Made by a program: the position numbers and the translations under genes. Positions 44,635 to 53,724 of a DNA stretch of 64,000 bases are shown here, piece after piece. The DNA lies in assembly GCA_017629215.1 (NCBI GenBank), contig JAGBXP010000036.1:1-64000 (forward strand), read 5' to 3'. This DNA comes from a bacterium (GTDB taxonomy: Bacteria > Cyanobacteriota > Vampirovibrionia > Gastranaerophilales > Gastranaerophilaceae). The notes under the pieces were generated by a model. The model was not told where the DNA came from. It did not search any database and saw nothing but the letters and a program-made list of their open reading frames with translations. Position 1 is the stretch's first letter; the number at the start of each line of letters is the position of its first letter.

Positions 44635-45663
44635 TTATGCTCTTGAAAACACTTCAACATTTATATCATCAAAAGTTTTTTCAAAGAAAAATGCAGCACT
44701 TGCAACCATTGAAGCATTATCTGTACAATATTTCATAATCGGTGCATAAACCTCATATCCTTCATTTTTTAAATTAAAAATCTTTTTACGAATTTCTGAA
44801 TTTGCAGCAACACCACCTGCCAAAACAACTTGTTTATAACCTCGTTCATCCGTTGCTCGTTTAACCTTTTTCAAAAGTGTAGAAGAAACACATTCTTGAA
44901 AACTTGCACATATATCAGCTGTTGGCATTTCTTTTCCGTCAAAAGATTTAACAAGCCTTAAAACTGCTGTTTTTAACCCACTAAAGCTAAAATTATAACC
45001 TTCAACTTTAGCTTCAGGAAGCTTAAAGGCAAAAGGATTACCCTCTTGTGCTAATTTATCAAGCTTTGGACCTCCTGGATATGGAAGCCCTATCAAGCGT
45101 GCAACTTTATCATAAGCCTCACCTACAGCATCATCAATTGTTTCACCAATAATTTCTAATTCTGAATAAGATTTAACATCAATAATCTGAGTATGACCAC
45201 CACTCACTAAAAGAGCAATAAACGGTGGTTTTAAATCAGTATCAATAAAATTTGCGCTTATATGAGCATTTAAATGATTTATCCCGATAAAAGGCTTGTC
45301 ATAAGCTAATGCTAATGATTTTGTAGCATTAAGCCCCACCAACAAACATCCTACAAGTCCTGGTCCAACAGTCCCAGCAAAAGCTGTTATATCTTCTGGT
45401 TTAACTCCAGCTTGCTTAAAAGCCTCATCAACAGCAATATTTACGGCTTCTAAATGTTCACGAGCAGCTATTTCAGGAATAACACCACCGTATTCTTCAT
45501 GAATTTTTATTTGAGAAGCTACTACATTTGCTAAAACTTCTCTGCCACCTTTAACAATAGCACAAGCTGTTTCATCACAACTTGATTCAATAGCCATTAT
45601 TAATGATTTTTCGTCAATTGTAACAGGTTTGTTACTAAATAATGTATTCTTAATCTTGTTCAT
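44635..45663 (-). CDS. tsaD: tRNA N6-threonylcarbamoyladenosine transferase
   Basis: This 342-aa member of the ASKHA fold transfers the threonylcarbamoyl group to A37 of ANN-decoding tRNAs. It has ESSCDETACAIVKGG near residue 27, GGVIPEIAAREHLEA, the metal-binding NHLNAHISANF, and VSGGHTQI with VLAGGVAANSEIRKK as phosphate loops. The ATG at 45663 is preceded by TATAAT with 6 nt between and no SD, pointing to a leaderless mRNA. Confidence 0.96.
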   Translation of the reverse strand: MNKIKNTLFSNKPVTIDEKSLIMAIESSCDETACAIVKGGREVLANVVASQIKIHEEYGGVIPEIAAREHLEAVNIAVDEAFKQAGVKPEDITAFAGTVGPGLVGCLLVGLNATKSLALAYDKPFIGINHLNAHISANFIDTDLKPPFIALLVSGGHTQIIDVKSYSELEIIGETIDDAVGEAYDKVARLIGLPYPGGPKLDKLAQEGNPFAFKLPEAKVEGYNFSFSGLKTAVLRLVKSFDGKEMPTADICASFQECVSSTLLKKVKRATDERGYKQVVLAGGVAANSEIRKKIFNLKNEGYEVYAPIMKYCTDNASMVASAAFFFEKTFDDINVEVFSRA

Positions 45664-45669
45664 AGTAGT

Positions 45670-45675
45670 ATTATA
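45670..45675 (-). promoter_or_regulatory. -10 box of tsaD
   Basis: TATAAT on the minus strand, 6 nt before the tsaD ATG. Only a partial -35 is visible. The 138 nt between tsaD and obgE otherwise hold the small hairpin TGTTCC-AGA-GGAACA (45726-45740). Confidence 0.5.
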
Positions 45676-45801
45676 CTATAAAATAATTTATAAAAGTCCA
45701 ACCAGCAAGAACCAACTGGTAATCTGTTCCAGAGGAACACTTGGAATAGCAATTGGATTTAAAGGTAGTATTAAATGTGTTCCGTCCAAAGGTTGAAAAA
45801 T

Positions 45802-47100
45802 ATGAAATTTTTAGATAAAGCAAAAATTAGAGTAGTATCAGGCCATGGTGGAAATGGTATGGTTGCATGGCGTCGTGAAAAATACGTTGACAAAGGTGGT
45901 CCAGCAGGTGGTGATGGTGGACGTGGTGGTGATATTTATTTTATTGCAGATGAAAACATGTCAACCTTATTAGATTTTAAAATCAAATCAGTGTATAAAG
46001 CACAATCTGGTGAAAATGGTGGTATCAAAGGTATGCACGGAGCTTGTGCTAAAGACACTTATATAAGAGTACCTTTAGGAACAGTCGTAAGAGATACAAA
46101 AACAGGTAAAATTATTGCTGATATAACAGAGCCTGAACAACAAGTTTTGATTGCAAAAGGTGGACGTGGTGGACGTGGAAACGCTAGATTTGCGACAGCT
46201 CAAAAACGTGCACCTCAGTTCTGCGAACCAGGCGAGCCAGGTATTGAAAGAATTTTAGAATTAGAATTAAAACTTATTGCTGATGTTGGGTTATTGGGTA
46301 TGCCAAATGCAGGTAAATCAACTTTTATAAGCTCTGTAAGCTCAGCTAAACCAAAAATTGCTGATTATCCATTCACAACACTTGTTCCAAACTTAGGTGT
46401 TGTTAAAAAAGATGACGGTGGTTCTTACGTTGTTGCTGATATCCCTGGACTTATTGAAGGAGCTTCAGATGGTATAGGCTTAGGTCATGAGTTTTTACGA
46501 CACGTTGAAAGATGCCGTTTCTTAATTCACATTGTAGACTTAACAGCAGAAAATCCTATTAAGAATTTTCAAGTTATTAACGAAGAATTACGCAAACACT
46601 CAGAAGAGCTTGCAAATCTTTACCAAATAGTTGTATTAAATAAAATAGACTCTGTATTAGAGGATGAGAGGGTAATATACAAAAATGAATTTAAAAATCT
46701 TGCAAAAGATGTATTTCTAATTTCTGCAGTAACAAAAGAAGGACTAAATGAGTTATTACACTTTGTTTCAGCCAAAGTGGATGAAATTCCAAAACCAGAA
46801 TTTGATTTAATTGTAGAAGAAGACTTAGACGCATATAACAATGACGATAGTGAGTTTGAAGTTACTAAAATAGCTAAAGATGCTTATGTAATTTCTGGTG
46901 GGAAAGTAAATCGTCTTGCCAAAGTTACGGATTTAAGAAATACAGAACAAGTTGTTCGTTTTCAGAATATCCTTAAATCAATGGGTGTATTTGAAGTTCT
47001 ACATAGTTATGGACTTAAAAATGGCGATACAGTAATTTGTGGTCATTTAGAGCTTGGCTATTATGACGATGAAATCTGGGGCGAAGGCTCAAAAGTTTAG
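45802..47100 (+). CDS. obgE: Obg GTPase
   Basis: This 432-aa ribosome-associated GTPase has an N-terminal glycine-rich Obg fold (VVSGHGGNGMVAWRREKYV, GGDGGRGGDIYF). The G domain from residue about 160 shows GMPNAGKST, DIPGLIEGASDGIGLGHEFL and VVLNKIDS. A C-terminal OCT domain (about 355-425) is present. The ATG at 45802 follows AAAGG by 9 nt and gives the family's usual start MKFLDKAKI; an in-frame ATG at 45775 is not needed. It is probably co-transcribed with tadA. Confidence 0.96.
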   Translation: MKFLDKAKIRVVSGHGGNGMVAWRREKYVDKGGPAGGDGGRGGDIYFIADENMSTLLDFKIKSVYKAQSGENGGIKGMHGACAKDTYIRVPLGTVVRDTKTGKIIADITEPEQQVLIAKGGRGGRGNARFATAQKRAPQFCEPGEPGIERILELELKLIADVGLLGMPNAGKSTFISSVSSAKPKIADYPFTTLVPNLGVVKKDDGGSYVVADIPGLIEGASDGIGLGHEFLRHVERCRFLIHIVDLTAENPIKNFQVINEELRKHSEELANLYQIVVLNKIDSVLEDERVIYKNEFKNLAKDVFLISAVTKEGLNELLHFVSAKVDEIPKPEFDLIVEEDLDAYNNDDSEFEVTKIAKDAYVISGGKVNRLAKVTDLRNTEQVVRFQNILKSMGVFEVLHSYGLKNGDTVICGHLELGYYDDEIWGEGSKV

Positions 47101-47112
47101 GTATTATTGCTT

Positions 47113-47526
47113 ATGCAAAACGCAATTACAGAAGCTAAAAAATGTATTAAAGACGTTCCTATTGGTTGCGTTATAAAAAAAAATGGACAAATTATAGCTT
47201 CTACTCATAATCGCAGAGAAATTGATGATGATATTACAGCTCACGCTGAAATCTTAGCGATAAAAGAAGCTCAAAAAGCCTTAGGAACTTCCAGGCTCAA
47301 GGGGTGTGAATTATATGTAACATTAGAACCTTGTCCAATGTGCGCTTGGGCAATTTCAATGAGTGGAATTTCTACTGTATATTTTGGAAGCTATAATCAA
47401 CAATATGGCGCACTTGGAAGCCAAATACAATTACCATTAAATCCAAATCTCAAAATCTATGGTGGAATAATGGAAGAAGAATGTAATAAAATATTAGAAG
47501 AATTTTTTGAAAGAATACGAAAATAA
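47113..47526 (+). CDS. tadA: tRNA adenosine-34 deaminase
   Basis: This 137-aa zinc enzyme makes inosine at the wobble base of tRNA-Arg(ACG). HAEILAIKEAQ gives the zinc His and catalytic Glu, TLEPCPMCAWAI gives the two zinc Cys, and the C-terminal helix is EECNKILEEFFERIR. ATG 47113 gives the family's normal N terminus and is preferred to the TTG at 47107; the SD is weak (AGGTA). It follows obgE by 12 nt. Confidence 0.93.
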   Translation: MQNAITEAKKCIKDVPIGCVIKKNGQIIASTHNRREIDDDITAHAEILAIKEAQKALGTSRLKGCELYVTLEPCPMCAWAISMSGISTVYFGSYNQQYGALGSQIQLPLNPNLKIYGGIMEEECNKILEEFFERIRK

Positions 47527-47571
47527 AAATTTCCTTCCTTTATAGTGGAAGAGTCATGATGGGAGCTAATT

Positions 47572-48342
47572 TTGATTACAAAAACAGAACTAGATAAACT
47601 TGTTGAAAAATACGAAACAGTCGACTTTATCAAAAATGATCCGATACAATTCCCTCATCGCTATCTAAACAAAAATAAAGAAGAAATAGAATTAGCAGGG
47701 TTTATAGCTTCGCTTTTTGCTTATGGAAATAGAAAACTTTTTATCAAAAAGCTAGACAATATTTTTAAAAAAACTAACAATGACTTACTTGGATTTATCA
47801 AAAATGGAGATTTTTCTAATCTAAAAGGTATTGAATATAGATTTTCAAAAGATAATGATATTATTCCAATCTTTGAAATATTATCTAAGCTATATAATGA
47901 AACAAGAGGTCTAGAAGAACTCTTTGAGTATAGTTGGTCAATACCTCACCCTAATCCTCTCCTTTATGAAAGAAAACAAGTTTTTCTCCAAACTGTTGTT
48001 AATTATTTTTATTCAAATGCACCTAAAACTGTTACTCAAGGTTTTTACCACATGTTGCCAAACCCTCAAAATGAAGGTGCAATGAAAAGAATGAATATGT
48101 TTTTAAGATGGATGGTAAGAAAAGGTCCTGTAGATTTAGGTATTTGGGATTTTATGCAACCAAAAGATTTATTAATACCTCTTGATGTTCATGTCGCACG
48201 AATTTCAAGAGAAATGGGATTATTAACAAGAAAGAGTAATGATTTTAAATCGGTATCAGAACTTACTAATAATTTAAAAAATTTTTCTTTTGATGATCCT
48301 ATAAAGTATGATTTTGCATTGTTTGGTTTTGGTGTACAATAA
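47572..48342 (+). CDS. TIGR02757/DUF2400 family protein
   Basis: This 256-aa protein belongs to a bacterial family of unknown function: the opening EKYETVDFIKNDPIQFPHRY, AGFIASLFAYGNRK, and the late block NEGAMKRMNMFLRWMVRKGP and LIPLDVHVARISREMGLL, which looks like a DNA-glycosylase-type HhH-GPD end. Around residues 123-140 the peptide SIPHPNPLLYERKQ looks like a repeat element read through in frame. The start is TTG 6 nt after GGGAG. Confidence 0.82.
   Translation: MITKTELDKLVEKYETVDFIKNDPIQFPHRYLNKNKEEIELAGFIASLFAYGNRKLFIKKLDNIFKKTNNDLLGFIKNGDFSNLKGIEYRFSKDNDIIPIFEILSKLYNETRGLEELFEYSWSIPHPNPLLYERKQVFLQTVVNYFYSNAPKTVTQGFYHMLPNPQNEGAMKRMNMFLRWMVRKGPVDLGIWDFMQPKDLLIPLDVHVARISREMGLLTRKSNDFKSVSELTNNLKNFSFDDPIKYDFALFGFGVQ
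47944..47978 (+). repeat. REP-like CCTCACCCTAATCCTCTCC element inside a coding sequence
   Basis: The stretch encodes PHPNPLLYERK within the TIGR02757 protein. Related wording occurs at 370-387 and 19921-19953. In-frame palindromic elements with a PHPNPL translation are a known oddity in other bacteria. Confidence 0.45.
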
Positions 48343-48374
48343 AAATGTTAATTAAAATAGGATATTGACCATTA

Positions 48375-49217
48375 ATGATTCAAAAATTACTATATTTAGG
48401 TCCATCAGGCTCATATTCGGAATTGGCGAAAGAAAAATTTGCTAAATATGTATCTTCAGATTGTGAATATATTAAAAAGAATTCCTTATTTGCAATCATG
48501 GAAACATTACTTTGTATTAATGATTTTAATACTGGAGCTGTTGTTCCTATTGAAAATTCAATAGAAGGTGGGGTAAATGAGACTCAAGATGATTTATTAA
48601 TATTAGCACGACAAGGCTATCGAATTTTTGCAGAAGCTAATTTAGATATAAAACATTCATTAATTTCCTATGGACAAAAATCTCAAATTAAAATAATTAC
48701 ATCTCATCCACAAGCTTTAGCTCAATGTAGAAAATATATTTGCGAAAATTTGAATAATGATGTAGAGCTAAAACCTGTTTTATCTACATCATTAGCAATA
48801 AAATCTTTAAATTCTGATGATTTAACAAAAGCGGCTATTGGAAGTGAATATTGTGCAGAGTTATATAAAGTTCCAATTATAGAAAAAGAGATTTCTGAAG
48901 ATATTAATAATAAAACTAGATTTATTTTGATTAGTAAAGGAAGTCCAGAAATGTCTTATAGAAATAAAGTGAGTATAATTTTTTCTACTGAAAATAAATC
49001 TGGAGCTTTAAATCAAGTTTTGAACATTCTTAGTAAATATGAATTAAATATGTCGCATATTAATTCTCGGCCATCAAAAAAAGAGCTTGGAGAATATCTT
49101 TTTTATATTGATTTTGCAGGACATATTTCAGAATCAAATGTTGCTTGTGCGTTAGATGAAATTAGAAAAAATGTAGATCTATTTGAGATATTATCAGAAG
49201 GAGCTATTTGCATATAA
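48375..49217 (+). CDS. pheA: Prephenate dehydratase
   Basis: This 280-aa enzyme converts prephenate to phenylpyruvate for phenylalanine. The dehydratase domain (residues 1-190) has YLGPSGSYSELAKEKF, VPIENSIEGGVNETQD and the catalytic NKTRFILIS with Thr-Arg-Phe. The C-terminal ACT domain (about 200-278) has SGALNQVLNIL and NSRPSKKELGEYLFYIDF, the phenylalanine feedback site. There is no chorismate mutase domain, so it is the monofunctional form. No clear SD; it lies 32 nt after the preceding gene. Confidence 0.93.
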   Translation: MIQKLLYLGPSGSYSELAKEKFAKYVSSDCEYIKKNSLFAIMETLLCINDFNTGAVVPIENSIEGGVNETQDDLLILARQGYRIFAEANLDIKHSLISYGQKSQIKIITSHPQALAQCRKYICENLNNDVELKPVLSTSLAIKSLNSDDLTKAAIGSEYCAELYKVPIIEKEISEDINNKTRFILISKGSPEMSYRNKVSIIFSTENKSGALNQVLNILSKYELNMSHINSRPSKKELGEYLFYIDFAGHISESNVACALDEIRKNVDLFEILSEGAICI

Positions 49218-49242
49218 AAATTAATAAACAGGGACAGATTTT

Positions 49243-50253
49243 ATGAAAATATATAATTGTATAAAAAAAAATAAAAACAAATTTTCATTATTTACTACTC
49301 CAAGCCATGATGGGAAATTTTATATTTTACACAAATTTTATCAATGGTATAAATTAGATGTATCAGAAATTGATGCTATAGAACCAGAAAAAGCTTTAAT
49401 ACAAGCCGAGTTAGATGCTGCCAAAATATATGGCACAAAGTATACAAAATTTTTAACTAATGGTTCATCGAGTGGCGTTATTTCAGCTATATTAGCATCT
49501 AATCCAAAAAAAATCCTTATATGGGACAAGGCGCATTCTTGTCATAAAAACGGAGCTAAATTGACCAACGCAACAATAATAGAATATTCTTTACCTTATG
49601 ATAATGATTTAGGAGTCTATCGTTCTATAACTTTAGATATGGTTAATTCATTATTAGAAGAGCATCAGCCTGACACATTAATTATAACATCTCCTACTTA
49701 CGAAGGCTTTGTTGCAGATATTATTGGGATTAAAAATTTATGTGCTAAGCATAATACCATATTAATTGTAGATGAAGCTCACGGAGCGTTGTATCCATTT
49801 AGTGATAGACTACCTCTGTCTGCAGTGAAATATGCCGATTTTACTATTCAATCATTACATAAAACAGCTGGAGGAATTAACCCAACTGCTCTTCTACATT
49901 CAAATAATATAGATCCAACAGAAGCTTTAAAAATGATTAGCACAACATCTCCTTCTTACCCAATGTTAGCAAGCATTGAAGCAAATATTAGATTTTTAAA
50001 TTCGGCTAGAGGTCGAAAGTATATTAATAATTTAATCAATAATATTGAGGAGCTAAACCTTCCAAAATTAAACGATGATATTACAAAAATACTTGTAAAA
50101 GGTGGAAATAAACTTTCTGAATTAATATTTGACAAATATAACATTGAAGATGAACGTGCAAATGAACAAACATTAATGTTTCTTTGTGGAATTGGAACAG
50201 ATAAAAAGAAATTAGATAAATTAAAACATGCATTAAAGAATATCGGTTTTTAG
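49243..50253 (+). CDS. Orn/Lys/Arg decarboxylase-like PLP enzyme, short form
   Basis: This 336-aa fold-type I PLP enzyme is of the lysine/arginine decarboxylase group. [17 protein letters not shown] resembles the P-G-H-x-G opening, FLTNGSSSG binds the cofactor phosphate, [11 protein letters not shown] holds the ring-binding Asp, and [13 protein letters not shown] carries the Schiff-base Lys. The large C-terminal domain of full-length enzymes is almost absent (usual length 450-500), so it is a minimal form. Amino-acid decarboxylation for polyamines is likely; the substrate is open. GGGACAG serves as SD. Confidence 0.8.
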   Translation: MKIYNCIKKNKNKFSLFTTPSHDGKFYILHKFYQWYKLDVSEIDAIEPEKALIQAELDAAKIYGTKYTKFLTNGSSSGVISAILASNPKKILIWDKAHSCHKNGAKLTNATIIEYSLPYDNDLGVYRSITLDMVNSLLEEHQPDTLIITSPTYEGFVADIIGIKNLCAKHNTILIVDEAHGALYPFSDRLPLSAVKYADFTIQSLHKTAGGINPTALLHSNNIDPTEALKMISTTSPSYPMLASIEANIRFLNSARGRKYINNLINNIEELNLPKLNDDITKILVKGGNKLSELIFDKYNIEDERANEQTLMFLCGIGTDKKKLDKLKHALKNIGF

Positions 50254-50712
50254 TGAATTCTTTTTTGAGGCAGATACAGCTAAAGAATCACATCTTTCAT
50301 TGTATTCATGTCCTGCGTGTCCTTTAACCCAAATAAATTCAACATCATGATTATCCTTTGCTTTTAATAGTCTCTTCCATAGCTCAACATTTTTAACAGG
50401 AGATTTATTTGCTGTTTTCCAGCCTTTTGCAATCCAACCATCAATCCATCTGTTATTAAAAGCATCTACTACATATTTGCTGTCCGAATAAACAGTTACG
50501 TCGCAAGGTTTTTTTAAAGCTTCTAGACCAACTATAACAGCGAGTAATTCCATTTGATTATTTGTTGTTGTTTGATAACCTTCTGAAAATTCTTTTTCGT
50601 GTTTAATATTGTTAGAATCTACATGAACAAGAATAGCTCCATAACCTCCAGGTCCTGGATTACCACTACAAGCTCCATCCGTATATAAAGTTACTTTTGT
50701 TTTTTCATTCAT
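50233..50712 (-). CDS. rnhA: Ribonuclease HI
   Basis: This 159-aa enzyme degrades RNA in RNA-DNA hybrids. Catalytic residues: Asp in [17 protein letters not shown], Glu in [10 protein letters not shown], Asp in VYSDSKYVV, and the late Asp in YNERCDSLA with the preceding GHAGH. The ATG at 50712 gives the family start; an extended -10 (TGTTATTAT) ends 6 nt before it with no SD, so it may be leaderless. Its 3' end overlaps the decarboxylase-like gene by 21 bp in convergent orientation. Confidence 0.95.
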   Translation of the reverse strand: MNEKTKVTLYTDGACSGNPGPGGYGAILVHVDSNNIKHEKEFSEGYQTTTNNQMELLAVIVGLEALKKPCDVTVYSDSKYVVDAFNNRWIDGWIAKGWKTANKSPVKNVELWKRLLKAKDNHDVEFIWVKGHAGHEYNERCDSLAVSASKKNSLKTDIL

Positions 50713-50733
50713 AAAAATATAATAACATAAAAA

Positions 50734-50757
50734 CAAAGGATGCCATTGAGACATCCC
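50734..50757 (-). terminator. Hairpin after the PPi-phosphofructokinase gene
   Basis: AAGGATG and CATCCCTT form a stem around CCATTGAGA. It lies 28 nt past the stop of the minus-strand gene at 50785. The T run is short. Confidence 0.55.
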
Positions 50758-50784
50758 TTGCTTAATTCAAACATAGAATTTTAT

Positions 50785-52464
50785 TTATACTGTAGCTAAT
50801 TTAGCTTCTGATTCAAGAGCTAAAGTAACTGTTGTAATATCACAAACTGATGATGGACCAAAGTACTGAATAGCACCTGGGAATAGGTATCTATCATTCA
50901 TAGCCCAATCTTCTCTATTAGCTTCTAACTTTTTGAATACAGGACCATCAAGTTCAACCAAAGCCTTCTTGATTACTGGCTTCATTTCACCATGGCGTCT
51001 TTCCATATTCATCATCATTGTAAGAGGAACACCACCAGCAATCCATTGAGAAGCAGGAGCTGTTAAGTTTCTTACTGATGATAAGTAACCAGTTAGACCA
51101 AAGTTAATCAATGCAAATGCATTGAAGCCTAATGAGTAACAGTAATCAGCATCGAAGTTAGAAGGGAATGCGCAACGTCCTTCGTAACCGAAGAAGTGTG
51201 ATTGAGTAGAGAATTTACCACTGAATTTTCCTTCTTTCTTCATAGAAGCTAATTTTTCTTCAATCATAGAGATTAAAAGTTTTTCAGTTTCGATTTTAGA
51301 AACTTGAACGTTACCGTGCGGATCTCTATCCATTAATAATTGAGATTTAATTAATGCTGGTAAAGATTTGAATACTGAAGAGTTTTCGCTAGATAATGTA
51401 TTTTCAATAATAGCGATTTTTTCAGCATCAGAACCATTAGAATAAGAAGAGTCTTTTTCTAATGATGGCATGATATCATTCAAGTTAGCAATCATTGATT
51501 TTAATTCTGGAACAAATTCAATTAAACCTTCAGGAATAACTGCAATACCAAAGTTTCTACCAGCTTCAGAACGTCTTACAATGATATCTGTCATATAGTC
51601 AATGATTGAAGCTAAAGACATTTTCTTTTGTTCAACTTCTTCAGAAATTAAAGTAATATTTGGTTGAGTTTGAAGAGCTGCTTCAAGAGCTACGTGAGAA
51701 GCACTTCTACCCATGATTTTTACAAAGTGCCAATATTTCTTAGCTGAATTTGCATCTCTTAAAATATTACCAATTAATTCACCATAAGTTTTTGTAGCTG
51801 TATCAAAACCAAATGAGATTTCGATTTGTTCGTTTTTCAAGTCTCCGTCAATTGTTTTTGGACATCCAATAACTTGAATTCCTGCGTTATTAGCAACAAA
51901 CCATTCAGCTAAAAGAGCTGCGTTAGTGTTAGAGTCATCACCACCAATGATTACAACTGCTGATAAATTAAGTTTTTTACATACTTCTAAAGAAGATTTG
52001 AATTGTTCTTCTGTTTCAAGTTTTGTTCTGCCAGAACCAATTATATCGAAACCACCCGTATTTCTATATTCATCAATAAATGAATCAGTAAATTCAACAT
52101 ATTTACCTTCAATAATACCGCTTGGACCACCTAAGAAACCATAAAGCTTATTAGCTGAATTAGCTTGTTTTAAAGCATCATATAAACCAGCAATAACATT
52201 GTGTCCACCAGGAGCTTGACCACCTGAAAGAATAACACCTACGTTTCTGATTTCTGAAACAGATGATTCAGATGATGTTTCAAATGTTACAGTTGGTTTT
52301 CCATAAGTATTTTTAAATAAAGCTTTGATTTCTTCTTGGTTAGCAACAGATTCAGTTGCTGAGCCTTCTTTTGAAACCAAATGATTAATACCATTTGCCA
52401 ATGAAGAAGGCAATTTAGGTTGGTATTTTAATCTTTCGATTTGTAATGGTGATAAATTTTTCAT
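50785..52464 (-). CDS. pfp: Diphosphate-fructose-6-phosphate 1-phosphotransferase
   Basis: This 559-aa protein of the long PPi-PFK clade interconverts fructose-6-phosphate and fructose-1,6-bisphosphate using PPi. It has [17 protein letters not shown] near residue 78, [11 protein letters not shown] (the Asp-Asp after GG marks PPi rather than ATP use) and [12 protein letters not shown] with the catalytic Asp. The middle insertion and C-terminal part agree with the plant-like long form. GAAAGGAAG lies before the ATG. It is monocistronic and well coded, as for a central glycolytic enzyme. Confidence 0.92.
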   Translation of the reverse strand: MKNLSPLQIERLKYQPKLPSSLANGINHLVSKEGSATESVANQEEIKALFKNTYGKPTVTFETSSESSVSEIRNVGVILSGGQAPGGHNVIAGLYDALKQANSANKLYGFLGGPSGIIEGKYVEFTDSFIDEYRNTGGFDIIGSGRTKLETEEQFKSSLEVCKKLNLSAVVIIGGDDSNTNAALLAEWFVANNAGIQVIGCPKTIDGDLKNEQIEISFGFDTATKTYGELIGNILRDANSAKKYWHFVKIMGRSASHVALEAALQTQPNITLISEEVEQKKMSLASIIDYMTDIIVRRSEAGRNFGIAVIPEGLIEFVPELKSMIANLNDIMPSLEKDSSYSNGSDAEKIAIIENTLSSENSSVFKSLPALIKSQLLMDRDPHGNVQVSKIETEKLLISMIEEKLASMKKEGKFSGKFSTQSHFFGYEGRCAFPSNFDADYCYSLGFNAFALINFGLTGYLSSVRNLTAPASQWIAGGVPLTMMMNMERRHGEMKPVIKKALVELDGPVFKKLEANREDWAMNDRYLFPGAIQYFGPSSVCDITTVTLALESEAKLATV

Positions 52465-52604
52465 ATCTACACTTCCTTTCTTCTTGATGGTTAAATTATA
52501 ACCTAAAAAAAGAATTAAGGAAAAAGTTTTAAATATTTATAGAATAATAATTAAAAAAGAACAAATATCATCAAAACAACTTAACATTTGTAATGATTGT
52601 TTGG

Positions 52605-53468
52605 TTAATAAATATTTTTGCTATTATTCATTTTTTCAGTAGCAATTAGTATAATTTGTCGAATTCTTTCAGGAGTTAAACTAAATATTTCTGCTATTTC
52701 ATCTAAATTTTTATTTAACTTTGTAAATGTATTAATAATAAGTTGATCTCTTTCTATTAAATTTGAGTTTTTAATTCGAAAATCTAAGAAATTACTATCT
52801 TCAAATTCTTTAATTAAAACATCCGTTTCAGAAGTTTTATATAAATCTTCTGGTAACTTTTTGAGCACCATATATTTTTTATCAAAATCCATTTCTCTAA
52901 TTTTTTCAAATAAATTCCTACGATTATTATTAATATTATTTTCCCTTTTATCTGCTAATTCAGCAAAATTTAATCTAATATCTTGTAAAAAATCTTGATA
53001 CGGTATAGCATAGCTTTTTTTATAATTTTCTTTTGCAATCTGTTCTAAGTATTTATCAACAGCAACAAAAGCTTCGTTTTTATCGTTTAAAGTTGTAGCA
53101 GAAAAATAATTTCTTAATGTTTTTAATTCTTCTAATTCTGGATTTTTTATACCATATCTCTCTAGACGATGCCTTGCCTGTCCATAATTAATACCTAATT
53201 CTTCCGCTATCTGCGCAACAGATAGCTTGCGATTTGCAAGCTCTTGTAATTCTTTTTTTTCAAGTTCTATTTCTTTAGCATTTTTACTGATTACTTTAGG
53301 AGTATATAATCCTGTTTTTTTTAACATATTAGTTAGTTGTCCACTAGAAATTTTTAAATCTCTTGCTATTTGATTTCTTGATTTTCCAGTATTTAAAAGA
53401 GCTTTGAGTTCATCAACTGAAATGTGTTTTTGAACAGTATATACTATCTGAAGATTAATTTTTGTCAT
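52605..53468 (-). CDS. Multi-HTH regulator with sigma-region-4-like C terminus
   Basis: This 287-aa protein shows three DNA-binding elements: residues about 17-50 (VDELKALLNTGKSRNQIARD, a helix-turn-helix), about 72-107 (LANRKLSVAQIAEELGINYG, a second one) and about 235-280 (ERDQLIINTFTKLNKNLDEI then AEIFSLTPERIRQIILIATE, like sigma-70 region 4.2). Regions 2 and 3 of sigma factors are not recognisable; the middle is charged and helical. It may be a transcription factor that touches RNA polymerase, or a much-altered sigma factor. AAGGA precedes the ATG. It is divergent from the PHP gene. Confidence 0.6.
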   Translation of the reverse strand: MTKINLQIVYTVQKHISVDELKALLNTGKSRNQIARDLKISSGQLTNMLKKTGLYTPKVISKNAKEIELEKKELQELANRKLSVAQIAEELGINYGQARHRLERYGIKNPELEELKTLRNYFSATTLNDKNEAFVAVDKYLEQIAKENYKKSYAIPYQDFLQDIRLNFAELADKRENNINNNRRNLFEKIREMDFDKKYMVLKKLPEDLYKTSETDVLIKEFEDSNFLDFRIKNSNLIERDQLIINTFTKLNKNLDEIAEIFSLTPERIRQIILIATEKMNNSKNIY

Positions 53469-53597
53469 AAAAAGTCCTTAATTTTAATTTCTATTATTTA
53501 TTAGAAATCTTAACAAGATAAAATTTGCTAGTATAATCATTTTTTTTACAAATATTAACAAATTCAATTTATTTTATTTACATAATGAAATAAAAAG

Positions 53598-53626
53598 TTG
53601 ACTTTTTTATTATAAAAATTCATAAT
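53598..53626 (+). promoter_or_regulatory. Promoter of the PHP-domain gene
   Basis: TTGACT (53598-53603), a 17-nt spacer and CATAAT (53621-53626). The leader is about 92 nt. The 256-nt region shared with the divergent regulator gene shows nothing else distinct. Confidence 0.65.
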
Positions 53627-53724
53627 TATCTTGATGTGTGTACTTAAAAATTTTAAATATTAATGTGGCAAATAAAAATTGTTTATTTTTATAGTAATAA
53701 GTTAATCTAGAGAGTTAAAGCAAA

